DNA of 64,000 nucleotides from Niameybacter massiliensis (GTDB taxonomy: Bacteria > Bacillota > Clostridia > Lachnospirales > Cellulosilyticaceae), in NCBI RefSeq assembly GCF_001282685.1, contig NZ_LN875035.1:1158250-1222249 (forward strand). Direction: 5' to 3'. Under the pieces are notes generated by a model, which saw only the letters and a program-made list of their open reading frames with translations, made no database searches and had not been told where the DNA came from. Below, in pieces: positions 8,755 to 17,395 of this stretch. How positions within the stretch are numbered: the first letter of the stretch is position 1; each line of letters opens with the position of its first letter. The translations under genes were made by a program, and so were the position numbers.

Positions 8755-9578
8755 CTAATACTCCCTGCTGTTATGCCTTGATAAATATATTTTTGTAGCG
8801 CAAAAAATAATATTAGCATTGGAATCATACTTATAATAATTGCTGCACTAATCACATGCCAGTCTGTTTGATTAGGTCCTACAAATCTATGAATTGTCGT
8901 AGAAACTGTATTTAATTTTTCTCCTGGCATATAGAGATAAGGAATGTAAAAGTCGTTGTAAATAGCTATCATCTTTAAAAGAGCTACTGTTGCTGTTGCT
9001 GGTTTCAAAAGTGGGAAGATCACCTTTCTATAAATCTGGAAGTATGAAGCTCCCTCTAATAAAGCCGCCTTATCAATTTCTTTGGGCACCTTACTTAAAG
9101 CTTGCAGATAAATATAAACCATTAATACATCTGCTCCTAAATACAATACAATAGGTCCTAGTAAATTGTTATATAATCCTAACTTATGCATCAACTTAAA
9201 TGTCCCCACCTGAGAAATTTCTAAAGGTACTATTGAGACTAATAAATAAGCAAATAATATAGTCTTCTTAAACTTAAAGTCAAAACGATTAATGACATAG
9301 GCTACCATAGAACCTATAATAATACTTCCCCCTACGCCAAATAAAATAAGAATAAACGTATTGGTAAATCCCATAAGCATTTTCCCTTCTATAAAGGCAC
9401 GCTTATAGTTATCAAAGTTTAGAAAACTCTCTGGGGGGATTAATCCAGATGTATTTGTAAACTCATTATACGTTTTGAAGCTTCCAAAAAATAACGTAAT
9501 AAGAGGGAAGAATATAATAAAGCTCCATAGAAGCAAACTACCATATTTTATAATATTGACTGCTATCTTCTTAATCAT
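8751..9578 (-). CDS. Carbohydrate-type ABC transporter permease (MalG-like)
   Basis: This 275-residue permease has six predicted membrane helices and the cytoplasmic EAA loop EIDKAALLEGASYFQIYRKVIFPLL (about residues 163-187), which contacts the ATPase. Family: binding-protein-dependent permease, subfamily CUT1. It overlaps the preceding permease by eight bases and the following prenyltransferase by four, which implies translational coupling. Confidence 0.85.
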   Translation of the reverse strand: MIKKIAVNIIKYGSLLLWSFIIFFPLITLFFGSFKTYNEFTNTSGLIPPESFLNFDNYKRAFIEGKMLMGFTNTFILILFGVGGSIIIGSMVAYVINRFDFKFKKTILFAYLLVSIVPLEISQVGTFKLMHKLGLYNNLLGPIVLYLGADVLMVYIYLQALSKVPKEIDKAALLEGASYFQIYRKVIFPLLKPATATVALLKMIAIYNDFYIPYLYMPGEKLNTVSTTIHRFVGPNQTDWHVISAAIIISMIPMLILFFALQKYIYQGITAGSIR

Positions 9579-10446
9579 TTTCTTCCCCTTTATATAATTT
9601 ATTTTGTATCATTGTAATAACTAAGATAACTAGACTTACAATAACTGCCATACTTGCAGCAAGACCAAACATCTTCTTCTCAAAAGCAGTCTTCATAGTT
9701 TGTAGTAAAAAAGTCATGGTGCCATTTGACCCATTGGTTAAAATGAGTGGCAATTCAAAAGCTGAAATAGCACCTATAGTCAGAAGGATAAAATTGATTT
9801 TGAGCACAATTTGTATCCCTGGTAAGATGACTATTCGTACCTTTTGCCAACCGGATGCCCCTTCTATTTCTGCTAATCTATAATGTTCTAAAGGTATACA
9901 TTGTACTGCTCCAAAATAGAGAATAAAACTTTTACCCGTGTGCCTCCATATAGATATTGCACCTAATGTATAATTAACCATTTTAGGATCACCAAGCCAA
10001 TATCTTGTATGCTCACCAAGACCTAGAACAGTTAATAGACTATCAAAACTTCCTCCTGGACTAAAGAAAAGGCGAAAGAGCATGGCTACTGCCATTCCAC
10101 TAATGAGAGAAGGAAAAACAAATGATGCTTTAAAGAAGTTTTTCCCTTTTACCTTAGTAGAAAGTAAAATTGCAAAATAAAGCGCTATCACAATTTGAAT
10201 AAGACCTGAAACGAAATATACCATGCAATTCAAAAAGACCCTAATATAACTAGGATCTGAGAGGATTTTGATATAATTTGAAAATCCTACAAAGGTCTTA
10301 GTAGGAGAAAGCCCATTCCATGAAGTAAAGCTATACTCGATAAGAGCAAAAATAGGATATATGCCAAATGTCAAAAGTAAAAGTAAAGGACAAAAAAGAA
10401 AGCAGCCAATAAGACGGCTTTCTTTTTTAGTTTGGTTACTTAGCAT
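9571..10446 (-). CDS. Carbohydrate-type ABC transporter permease (MalF-like)
   Basis: This 291-residue inner-membrane permease has six helices and an EAA-like loop (LAEIEGASGWQKVRIVILPG, about residues 186-205). It pairs with the permease downstream to form the transmembrane channel. Its ATG lies inside the end of the binding-protein gene, overlapping by 11 bases, so the two are probably translated together. Confidence 0.85.
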   Translation of the reverse strand: MLSNQTKKESRLIGCFLFCPLLLLLTFGIYPIFALIEYSFTSWNGLSPTKTFVGFSNYIKILSDPSYIRVFLNCMVYFVSGLIQIVIALYFAILLSTKVKGKNFFKASFVFPSLISGMAVAMLFRLFFSPGGSFDSLLTVLGLGEHTRYWLGDPKMVNYTLGAISIWRHTGKSFILYFGAVQCIPLEHYRLAEIEGASGWQKVRIVILPGIQIVLKINFILLTIGAISAFELPLILTNGSNGTMTFLLQTMKTAFEKKMFGLAASMAVIVSLVILVITMIQNKLYKGEEND

Positions 10447-11731
10447 ATTCGCTTACAGCTTTAGCCCAACTTGCTTCAAGTTCTGCAACATATGCTTCAT
10501 ATGTGCCATATTGATCTGGGTAAAGTCCCATATTGATAACATGTTGTAATACATCTGTTAATCTTGCTACACCTACTTCATTAGCAATGCTTGTATAAAG
10601 TGATTCTACTTCAGGTGTAACTGGTGGTGCTGTTAATACAATATTATTTGTTGCAAAAAGTGCCTGTTCTTCATCTGTAAAATCAGCAATTGATGGAGAC
10701 ATTCCACCTAAATCATCTGCATAATCACTTTCTTCAGAAATAAGGAAATTAAGGAAAGCACGTGCAGTTACTTTATTTGTACTGTTTACATTGATTCCTA
10801 CAACTTCAGGTGCACCAAATGCAAGACTTGTTTTACCATTTAATTGAACTGGGATTGGTGCGATTTCAATATCATTACCTTCTGAAAGTTCCTCAATGGC
10901 TTTCACATCTTGTGAACCTTTCATCATCATTGCAATTTTTCCATCTGCAATCATTTGTTTACCCTGTGCAAAATCAAGTGTTACTGGATCTGGCTCTGTA
11001 AATCCATTTGCTGTAAGTGCATAGAAAAGATCCATTACTTGTCTAATAGGTTGCCCTTCTGCAAAAGCTGTACCTTTATCTAATGTATCTGCTTTAAAAT
11101 TTTCCCCACCAAATGATGAAAGGGTTCCACCCCAAGTACCAAGCCCTTTTTCATAATTTGTAAAGAAAGGAATCGCATCTGTATTATCTTTAATCTTTTG
11201 ACATGCATCAAGAAGTTCATCCATGGTTGTTGGGAAAGTTTCAACGCCTGCTGCTTGAAGTACTTGTTCATTATAAATAATTCCTAATGAGTTGATTGCC
11301 GTTGGAAGACCATATACAATCCCATCATAGTCAGCTTCTGTTACATCAATATACATTTTTCCAAGTTCATCTACTTTACCCAGTGGTTCAAAATAGTTTG
11401 GGTACATTTCAGGTTCACCTGACATGCTAAATGGAACGAAAAGGACATCGCCATAATCTGTTGTATTCATACGAGTCGTAATATAGTTATTGTAGTCTGC
11501 TGAAGACTCCCAAATAATATCTGTTACATTTGGATAAAGTGCTTTAAACTCTTCTTCAATATCTGCAAAAAGAATATCTGCATCTGTACGAGATGTTACA
11601 ACAGTGATTGTTCCACCAATTTCATCTACTACTGTTTCACCATTTGTACCTGGTCCTTCATTTGGTGTATTCCCTGCACATCCTGTAAATACCATCGGAA
11701 TAAGTGGTAATATTGCCATCCATTTTTTCAT
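10436..11731 (-). CDS. Extracellular solute-binding lipoprotein (family 1, sugar type)
   Basis: This 431-residue protein starts with a lipoprotein signal (MKKWMAILPLIPMVFTGCAG, lipid-modified Cys at residue 18) and a Gly/Asn/Glu-rich linker. The family 1 solute-binding fold follows, with TVVTSRTDADILFADIEEEF at the N-lobe and the VVGINVNS segment near residue 310. It should deliver ligand, probably a sugar or a polyol/polyamine-like solute, to the two permeases. A GGAGG site two to ten bases upstream overlaps the end of the ATPase gene. Confidence 0.85.
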   Translation of the reverse strand: MKKWMAILPLIPMVFTGCAGNTPNEGPGTNGETVVDEIGGTITVVTSRTDADILFADIEEEFKALYPNVTDIIWESSADYNNYITTRMNTTDYGDVLFVPFSMSGEPEMYPNYFEPLGKVDELGKMYIDVTEADYDGIVYGLPTAINSLGIIYNEQVLQAAGVETFPTTMDELLDACQKIKDNTDAIPFFTNYEKGLGTWGGTLSSFGGENFKADTLDKGTAFAEGQPIRQVMDLFYALTANGFTEPDPVTLDFAQGKQMIADGKIAMMMKGSQDVKAIEELSEGNDIEIAPIPVQLNGKTSLAFGAPEVVGINVNSTNKVTARAFLNFLISEESDYADDLGGMSPSIADFTDEEQALFATNNIVLTAPPVTPEVESLYTSIANEVGVARLTDVLQHVINMGLYPDQYGTYEAYVAELEASWAKAVSEYAK

Positions 11732-11733
11732 AT

Positions 11734-12804
11734 TTAATCCTCCATTATCCTTTGTTGTGTTACTCTATCAAAATAATGTGCCTTTGCCACATTCAATTTG
11801 ACTCTAACTTGTTCACCAATCTCAAAATTTCTATCACTATAGTCTTTTACTGTAAATTTACAGTTTTTATATTGTAGATGAAGCAAAGATTCACTTCCTA
11901 AATACTCTATTTTTATAAGAGTAGCTTCTAAATGCTCCCCTTCAGTCACACAGTCTATGTGTTCACTTCTTATACCCAATAAATAAGTTTGTCCTGCATA
12001 CAGATTGGTTACATCTGCCAAAATCGAAATCTCATTTTCTAATGTAATGCCCTCTGTAGTCTTTTGACATGTAAAAATATTTAGTGCAGGTCTTCCTATA
12101 AATTGAGCTACAAAAAGATTATTAGGATTTTGATAGACTTCTTTTGGTGTTCCAACTTGTTGTATACTTCCTTCGTTAAGAATAACAATGCGATCTGCTA
12201 TTGTCATTGCTTCTACTTGATCATGGGTAACGTACAGCATCGTTACACCTAATGTATCATGTAAGGCCTTTATTTCTTGTACCATTGTGTCTCTTAACTT
12301 AGCATCTAAGTTAGAAAGTGGTTCATCCATTAGAAAAAGCTTAGGTTCTCTTACCATTGCCCGTGCTAATGCAACTCTTTGCCTTTGTCCTCCTGATAAT
12401 TTCTTAGGTTTTACTTTCAAGTAAGGTGTAAGCTCTAAAAGTTCTGCTGCCCACTCTACTTTTTCTTTAGTCTTTTCTTTGGATTCTTTACGAATACGCA
12501 TACCAAAAGCAATGTTATCGTACACATTCAAATGAGGTAGTAAAGCATAGTTTTGAAAAACCATTGCCACATTACGATCTTTAGGAAGCTTATCCTTAAT
12601 AGATTGACCTTCTATCAAAATATCCCCCTGCGTCAAATCCTCAAATCCGCAAATAAGTTCTAGTAAAGTAGACTTACCACTTCCACTTGGTCCAACAATA
12701 ACAATAAGTTCACCATTATTCACTTGTAAAGTAAAATCTTTTAAAGCATATTCATTATGTTGATCATATTGCTTTGAAACATTTTGGAATAAAACGTCTT
12801 CCAT
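11734..12804 (-). CDS. ABC transporter ATPase (MsmX/UgpC/PotA type)
   Basis: This 356-residue ATPase has Walker A GPSGSGKST (about residues 38-46), signature LSGGQRQRVALARAM, Walker B LFLMDEPLSNLDAKLR, the switch His in THDQ, and a C-terminal TOBE-like domain. The ATG at 12804 (MEDVLFQNV) follows GGTGAGG at proper spacing. An upstream in-frame ATG at 12837 has no ribosome site and sits in a palindrome, so I prefer 12804. It is the first gene of the operon ATPase - binding protein - two permeases - UbiA enzyme, driven by the promoter at 12860-12888. Confidence 0.9.
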   Translation of the reverse strand: MEDVLFQNVSKQYDQHNEYALKDFTLQVNNGELIVIVGPSGSGKSTLLELICGFEDLTQGDILIEGQSIKDKLPKDRNVAMVFQNYALLPHLNVYDNIAFGMRIRKESKEKTKEKVEWAAELLELTPYLKVKPKKLSGGQRQRVALARAMVREPKLFLMDEPLSNLDAKLRDTMVQEIKALHDTLGVTMLYVTHDQVEAMTIADRIVILNEGSIQQVGTPKEVYQNPNNLFVAQFIGRPALNIFTCQKTTEGITLENEISILADVTNLYAGQTYLLGIRSEHIDCVTEGEHLEATLIKIEYLGSESLLHLQYKNCKFTVKDYSDRNFEIGEQVRVKLNVAKAHYFDRVTQQRIMED

Positions 12805-12859
12805 TCGCCTCACCCCCGTCATTTCTGTAAATAACATATGTTATTTTTATAACTAACTC

Positions 12860-12888
12860 ATTATATATAGTTTGAGAAACGTTGTCAA
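12860..12888 (-). promoter_or_regulatory. Consensus sigma-A promoter with LacI-like palindrome for the ABC operon
   Basis: On the minus strand TTGACA (12888-12883) and TATAAT (12865-12860) are separated by exactly 17 bases, a perfect housekeeping promoter. The 17-mer at 12872-12888 (TTGACAACGTTTCTCAA) is an imperfect palindrome around a central CG, like a LacI/CcpA-type operator, and overlaps the -35 box. Confidence 0.75.
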
Positions 12889-12914
12889 TTTAAGGGAATT
12901 TTCTTAAGTTAGTA

Positions 12915-12937
12915 TATACTTTTATACTAAAAGTATA
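12915..12937. promoter_or_regulatory. Perfect 9-bp inverted repeat upstream of the ABC operon promoter
   Basis: TATACTTTT (12915-12923) and AAAAGTATA (12929-12937) flank ATACT. It lies about 27 bases upstream of the -35 box and could bind a dimeric regulator. No local regulator gene is present. Confidence 0.4.
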
Positions 12938-12961
12938 CATGTAAGAAAACAAAACACAGAT

Positions 12962-13018
12962 AAACAAAGGTCAGCCTTTGAGTTTTATCTATCAGATAGT
13001 CTCTCAAGGCTGACCTTC
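12962..13018 (-). terminator. Terminator of the queuosine salvage operon
   Basis: AAGGTCAGCCT (12967-12977) pairs with AGGCTGACCTT (13007-13017). The minus-strand product ends in TTTGTTT. It lies directly after the queL stop. Confidence 0.8.
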
Positions 13019-13046
13019 TATATCTCTATTTAAAAATAAGTTTGCT

Positions 13047-13736
13047 TCAGTCCCCTACCCCAAAGTCTGTATTATTATACAGTACTTCGAATCTTGGGTC
13101 TTTGTCTAAGTAAGCATACTTTTCTACAAACCATGTTACAAGTTCTTCATCTCGTTTGATGGCTGTTGTATTGTTCACATATACGTTAACGGTCGCATGG
13201 TCAAAGTTTGCTTCAACTATTGCCATATCACGTTCTATCATTTCTTTGGCTTGTCCCTTAATGCCTACCATCATACAAGGTGAGTCAAAATATTGCTTGA
13301 GTTCTTTATAATCTTGGAATTTGGCATTTTTATTTAGAAATTCGTTTCTAAAAGTATAATCAAATGTTTCAACCCCTATTTTGAAGATAATAGGAATGCC
13401 AAAGAAATCTCTCATTTCTTGTAATCTATTTTTATAACACCAATGACTTTCTAAAAAAAGCTTTTCAATACCTTTTTCCTTAATAATCTCACGGATACGC
13501 CAAAGTGTTGCTTTGGGAAGTTCAAAACAACTTCCTGAGTTAATCACTTCTAACACTTTGTATTTTCCTGTAATGTTGGCAAGGACTTGTTCATTAAGAC
13601 GATTCATCTCATCTTCTTGTGTCCCATTATCTTCTATGTAATCACAAAAACTACATTTGCCCCATACACAAGGAAATCCTTTTAAAAGTACAATCTCTCT
13701 TTGATTTTTGTTGGTTATTTCACTATAACGATCCAT
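13047..13736 (-). CDS. queL: Queuine lyase-like radical SAM protein
   Basis: This 229-residue protein carries an N-terminal cluster motif CVWGKCSFCDY (about residues 23-33, CX4CX2C), close to the radical SAM 4Fe-4S motif. In the Clostridioides difficile pathway QueL cleaves queuine to preQ1 so that host or dietary queuine can enter the bacterial preQ1 route. The call rests mainly on context: it follows an ECF S-component and a nucleoside hydrolase under a preQ1 riboswitch, the known queL-qrtT-queK combination. An AAGGAG site lies five bases before the ATG. It is the last gene of the operon, just before a terminator. Confidence 0.75.
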   Translation of the reverse strand: MDRYSEITNKNQREIVLLKGFPCVWGKCSFCDYIEDNGTQEDEMNRLNEQVLANITGKYKVLEVINSGSCFELPKATLWRIREIIKEKGIEKLFLESHWCYKNRLQEMRDFFGIPIIFKIGVETFDYTFRNEFLNKNAKFQDYKELKQYFDSPCMMVGIKGQAKEMIERDMAIVEANFDHATVNVYVNNTTAIKRDEELVTWFVEKYAYLDKDPRFEVLYNNTDFGVGD

Positions 13737-13746
13737 ACGGTCTCCT

Positions 13747-14334
13747 TTATAAGCCTTCGTCGTGCGATTCTTGCTGTCCTATATTTGCTAGCTTTTTTAA
13801 TGAACTTGGTAACACCCTTACTGTAGCAAGTACTAATAATACACCAACGTATTTATCAATGTAATCTGTAATAACCTGAACAATAAATACACTTACTACG
13901 GTTGGTACACCAATTACACCTAACACTTGTACAATATAAGATGATCCTGAAGACGTAACGCCTCCAAATACTGCAGCTGCAATCATAGCACTAATAATAG
14001 AAGTTGGTAAGGTAAAAATAAGTACACCAAGTGGTGTTTTATTCCCTTTTAAGTAACCTTTCTGGAACATCCACCCTGCAATAAGCCCTGTTGAAATCTG
14101 TACAGGTGCAAAATATAAAGAATAGATATCGAAAGTTACACCACTTACAATACTTCCTCCAAGTCCTGTTAATATGGCATATTTAGGTCCAAGTAAGCAG
14201 GCTACCATAATGGTACCAATGGAATCCATATAAATAGGCAATCTTAATGTAAGTGCTACAAAAGCCCCCACAATATTTAGTGCTATCCCAAATCCAACTA
14301 AAGTTATTTTTCTCACATCAACTTTTTGCTTCAT
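13747..14334 (-). CDS. qrtT: ECF transporter S-component for queuosine/queuine-type substrates
   Basis: This 195-residue integral membrane protein has six hydrophobic segments and the small-residue-rich helices typical of ECF S-components (for example LGPKYAILTGLGGSIVSG). It would bind the substrate and recruit the shared EcfAAT module, which is not encoded here. Its ribosome site (AGGAGG) lies inside the last codons of the nucleoside hydrolase gene, one base away, so translation is coupled. Substrate assignment to queuosine/queuine comes from the operon partners and riboswitch. Confidence 0.75.
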   Translation of the reverse strand: MKQKVDVRKITLVGFGIALNIVGAFVALTLRLPIYMDSIGTIMVACLLGPKYAILTGLGGSIVSGVTFDIYSLYFAPVQISTGLIAGWMFQKGYLKGNKTPLGVLIFTLPTSIISAMIAAAVFGGVTSSGSSYIVQVLGVIGVPTVVSVFIVQVITDYIDKYVGVLLVLATVRVLPSSLKKLANIGQQESHDEGL

Positions 14335-14335
14335 C

Positions 14336-15304
14336 TTATAGTCCTCCTACCATAGAGTCTATAAGGCCTTCATAACCTACAAAAAGTTTTTTTAGAAATA
14401 GACTCATAAATTGTTTTTCATCTACGCTTACATTAATGATGGCATTAGGTTGCCTTTTATAGAAGTTTTCACTATCTACAATAGATTGCCCTACAGCAAT
14501 GCCCTCCGTTACAACTTCTACTGAGCTTTCAAAACCTTGGCACAAGTTTCTATCTATAAAATAGGCCACGGCTAATGGGTCATTGATAACACATCCAATG
14601 ATACCTTCTTGTTGCCAATGAAAATCAATGTAGAATCTTGTAATCTCAGTAATAAAGGTTGCAAGTTTTTCATCTAAACGATTTATGAATTCTATTAAGT
14701 TTGGTGTTAAAACAATTTTTCTTGTCACATCTAACCCAATCATATGGATTTTACGTGGTAAATGTTGATAAGTATAATCTGCTGCATGCGGGTCTACCCA
14801 GTAATTAAACTCTGCGACAGGTGAACAATTTCCATGAATCCTATAGGCACCTCCCATTGAAATAAATTCATCCAAATACCCAAAGGCTTCTTCATCTTGC
14901 ATTAATGCCTTTGCAATATTTGTAAGTGGACCTAGTGCAATAATAGATACCTTCTCTTCTTTTCTTAGCGTATCTAAAATAAACTGCACACCATCTTCAT
15001 GAATAAATGATTCCTCTACACCCTTGTAGAACATCTCACCTAGTCCATCTTCTCCATGTGTATCTTGCGCTGTTACCAGTTCCCTTTCTAGAGGAACCTC
15101 TTCCCCTACATACACAGGAACCTGTGTCTTTTCACAAAGTTCTAAAACTTTAAGGGCATTTTTTGCTCCCATCCTTGCAGGCACGTTGCCACTGCACACC
15201 GTGATACCTACTACATCCAGTTCTTCTGACTTTAATGCCAGCATCAGTGCTAATGCATCATCAATTCCTGGATCACAATCAATAATTACCTTTCTTCTTT
15301 CCAT
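14336..15304 (-). CDS. queK: Queuosine hydrolase-like inosine/uridine-preferring nucleoside hydrolase
   Basis: This 322-residue nucleoside hydrolase starts with the calcium-binding Asp cluster VIIDCDPGIDDALALM. It also has the internal NPLA/NDPLAVAY segment (VINDPLAVAYF) and an ALGPLTNIA strand of the family. QueK enzymes split queuosine into queuine and ribose, and the neighbours support that reading over general purine salvage. An in-frame ATG lies 48 bases upstream at 15352. The ATG at 15304 is preferred because AAGGAGG precedes it at nine bases and the family motif begins six residues later. Confidence 0.8.
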   Translation of the reverse strand: MERRKVIIDCDPGIDDALALMLALKSEELDVVGITVCSGNVPARMGAKNALKVLELCEKTQVPVYVGEEVPLERELVTAQDTHGEDGLGEMFYKGVEESFIHEDGVQFILDTLRKEEKVSIIALGPLTNIAKALMQDEEAFGYLDEFISMGGAYRIHGNCSPVAEFNYWVDPHAADYTYQHLPRKIHMIGLDVTRKIVLTPNLIEFINRLDEKLATFITEITRFYIDFHWQQEGIIGCVINDPLAVAYFIDRNLCQGFESSVEVVTEGIAVGQSIVDSENFYKRQPNAIINVSVDEKQFMSLFLKKLFVGYEGLIDSMVGGL

Positions 15305-15380
15305 AACTTTCTTCCTCCTTAAGTTTATTAAATAGTTTAAGGAGAACCACATAAAAATTTTGAGTATTCTAAATCAAATA

Positions 15381-15417
15381 AGCCCCTTTAATGATAAATG
15401 TTTCATCAAAAGGGGCT
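15381..15417 (-). terminator. Terminator hairpin of the preQ1 riboswitch expression platform
   Basis: On the minus strand AGCCCCTTT pairs with AAAGGGGCT, followed by TATTTGATTT. It sits between the preQ1 aptamer and queK, about 58 bases downstream of the aptamer, where a transcription attenuator is expected. Confidence 0.7.
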
Positions 15418-15474
15418 CAATTACTCTCAATATTCTTATGCTAAGGGTCTAACAATATACTGCCACTATATGTT

Positions 15475-15512
15475 TACCTTAGTTTTTTATACTGGGAGGT
15501 TCTCGAACCAGT
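15475..15512 (-). promoter_or_regulatory. preQ1 class I riboswitch aptamer
   Basis: The minus strand reads ACTGG, a loop TTCGAGAACCTC, CCAGT, then ATAAAAAACTAAGG. This is the preQ1-I layout: a five-base P1 stem, an A-rich tail, and pairing of AAGGT in the tail with ACC in the loop to close the pseudoknot. It controls the queK-qrtT-queL operon and fits the salvage product preQ1. Confidence 0.88.
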
Positions 15513-15542
15513 CCTAGAGATTTATTCTAGATTTACCTTGCT

Positions 15543-15571
15543 ATAGTAGCATGTTTAAAACTATATTTCAA
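15543..15571 (-). promoter_or_regulatory. Promoter of the queuosine salvage operon
   Basis: TTGAAA (15571-15566) and TACTAT (15548-15543) are 17 bases apart on the minus strand. Transcription would start just upstream of the riboswitch. Confidence 0.7.
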
Positions 15572-15614
15572 CTTTCTCTTAAAAAGCTCTTTCTAAAAAT
15601 AAATTGTTTCTACG

Positions 15615-15663
15615 TAAAAAAATCCTGTCTAACTAGATTTAAGTCTCTAACTAAACAGGATTT
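15615..15663 (-). terminator. Terminator of the Imm5-like gene
   Basis: AATCCTGT and the following AGTTAGA pair with complementary sequence ending ACAGGATT. A run of T follows on the minus strand. It starts within ten bases of the stop codon. Confidence 0.8.
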
Positions 15664-15670
15664 CTATTAA

Positions 15671-16198
15671 TTAACAATTCCAGTTAATCTTGGCTGGATT
15701 TTTTTCGTCTTTTGCGGCAATCTCACATAGAGCTGCTTCCATTTTAGCACATTCATTTGCTGCAAGCTGATCATAAGTGTCTGCTGACTCATTTATTCCA
15801 ACTTCATTATAGGCAATAGCTGCCGAACCATAAAATGCAACCGCTAATGAATGAGTTGGTGTATAAATAATCCCTGCTGCTGCACCAACAGCTCTAGCGG
15901 CCGCTTGAGATGCTGGACTTGCTTCTGCTTCTTTTGCCGCAACTTGCACTTCTTTGATTATTTTCTTAGCAATATGTAATTTGATCTTGCCATCAAGATA
16001 GTCCTGAGCCGCATTAAATGCATTTGCTAGGCGATTATCATTAGGATAATCCTTTTTATAAATAGGAAGTATATGGGCCTTGGCATAGTCCATTCCCCAA
16101 GTTGCAAGGGTTACTGTACTTTGTGTTTCAATTAATCTCATAAGAGATACTATATAGGGTGAATCCGCACTTCCAAGCATTTTTCTTAGTTTTGCCAT
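15671..16198 (-). CDS. Imm5-like putative immunity protein
   Basis: This 175-residue helical protein has the segment TLATWGMDYAKAHILPIYKKDYPNDNRLANAF. Such a segment is typical of a widespread protein group annotated as putative immunity (Imm5-like). Conserved Ala-rich helices and YGSAAIAYNEVG follow. No toxin gene is adjacent, so an immunity role is not supported by context. It is followed by its own terminator and is probably monocistronic. Confidence 0.6.
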   Translation of the reverse strand: MAKLRKMLGSADSPYIVSLMRLIETQSTVTLATWGMDYAKAHILPIYKKDYPNDNRLANAFNAAQDYLDGKIKLHIAKKIIKEVQVAAKEAEASPASQAAARAVGAAAGIIYTPTHSLAVAFYGSAAIAYNEVGINESADTYDQLAANECAKMEAALCEIAAKDEKNPAKINWNC

Positions 16199-16269
16199 CT
16201 CAATACGCCCTCTCTCTTGTATTTATAACTTTTCTTAGCTATCTCCTTACTTCTTAAATAGTGTTTACC

Positions 16270-17325
16270 CTACTCAAGAGGCTTTAAATTCTCTGTTCCA
16301 TCTAAACTTAAAATCATTTGTACTAATAATTCAATCTCTGTTTCAATATCTTTTAGACTTGCAACTTCACATGGTGCATGCATATATCTAAGTGGAAGTG
16401 ATACAAGTGCCACCGGCACACCTTTTCCAGTTAATCTAATACGGTCTGCATCAGTACCTGTTGAGCCTGGAGTAAGCTCATATTGAATAGGTAGTTCATT
16501 GACTTTAGCTACTTTTTCAAGTAACCCATTAATCTTCTTACTAATTGGTGCACCTTTTGAAAGAATAGGCCCTTTGCCAAGTGCTATCTCGCCACTCTCT
16601 TTAGGACTCATATCTGGATGATCTGTTGCAAATGATACATCACAAGCAATCGCCATCGTTGGATTGATATGGCTTGCTGCAAAGTACGCACCACCCATAT
16701 TGGTTTCTTCATTAACTGTACTTACCGCATAAACAGCAACTTTAGGATCTTTATCTGCAATTCTCCTTAAAACTTCCGCTACAATAAAAGCACCTGTTCT
16801 ATTATCTAAACCACGTCCTACAATCTTGTCATTTAATAAATACTCATAGTTTGTATCGTAAATAACATAATCACCAATCATTACAAACTTTTCTACTTCT
16901 TCTTTCGTATTGGCACCACAATCTATGTATAAGTCACTTACCTCAATCTTATCTTTAGGTCCACCTTTATGTTGAGGCTTCACCCCTACGATTCCTTTAA
17001 GTGTCCCCTCATGCCCTAATACTTTTACAGTCATCCCTAATGCTACTTTAGGATTAATGCCACCTGCTTTAGTTACATAAATATAACCATTTGAATCAAT
17101 ATAACTTACCATAAAGGCAATCTCGTCACAGTGACCAGCTAACATTATCTTAAAAGGGTTATCTGGATTTACAGATGCCATCACATTACCTATCATATCT
17201 GTTTCTATTTGATGTGCAAAACCTTTTACATAGTCCATCCATACTCTTTGAACGGCTACTTCATCTCCTGATGGAGAAGGTGTTGTAATTAATTGTTCTA
17301 AAAATGCTTTTGATGTTGCTTCCAT
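16270..17325 (-). CDS. M42 family metallo-aminopeptidase
   Basis: This 351-residue protein is full length for M42 (TET-type) aminopeptidases. The expected metal and catalytic residues are visible: His65 in AGHCDEI, Asp174 in GRGLDNRTG, the Glu206-Glu207 pair in VNEETN, Asp229 in IACDVSFATD, and His316 in YMHAPCE. These cytosolic dodecamers trim peptides from the N-terminus using zinc or cobalt. Some homologues were once misnamed endoglucanases. Confidence 0.9.
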   Translation of the reverse strand: MEATSKAFLEQLITTPSPSGDEVAVQRVWMDYVKGFAHQIETDMIGNVMASVNPDNPFKIMLAGHCDEIAFMVSYIDSNGYIYVTKAGGINPKVALGMTVKVLGHEGTLKGIVGVKPQHKGGPKDKIEVSDLYIDCGANTKEEVEKFVMIGDYVIYDTNYEYLLNDKIVGRGLDNRTGAFIVAEVLRRIADKDPKVAVYAVSTVNEETNMGGAYFAASHINPTMAIACDVSFATDHPDMSPKESGEIALGKGPILSKGAPISKKINGLLEKVAKVNELPIQYELTPGSTGTDADRIRLTGKGVPVALVSLPLRYMHAPCEVASLKDIETEIELLVQMILSLDGTENLKPLE

Positions 17326-17395
17326 ATTATGCCCCCTGCTATCTCTTATTTAAATTTATATATTTTGCTATGCTTTAAACTTACTACGCTTTCTT

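Noticed and set aside
12872-12888. CcpA cre site in the ABC operon promoter
   Set aside because: The spacing around the central CG is one base longer than the cre consensus and two positions differ; I describe it only as a LacI-like palindrome.
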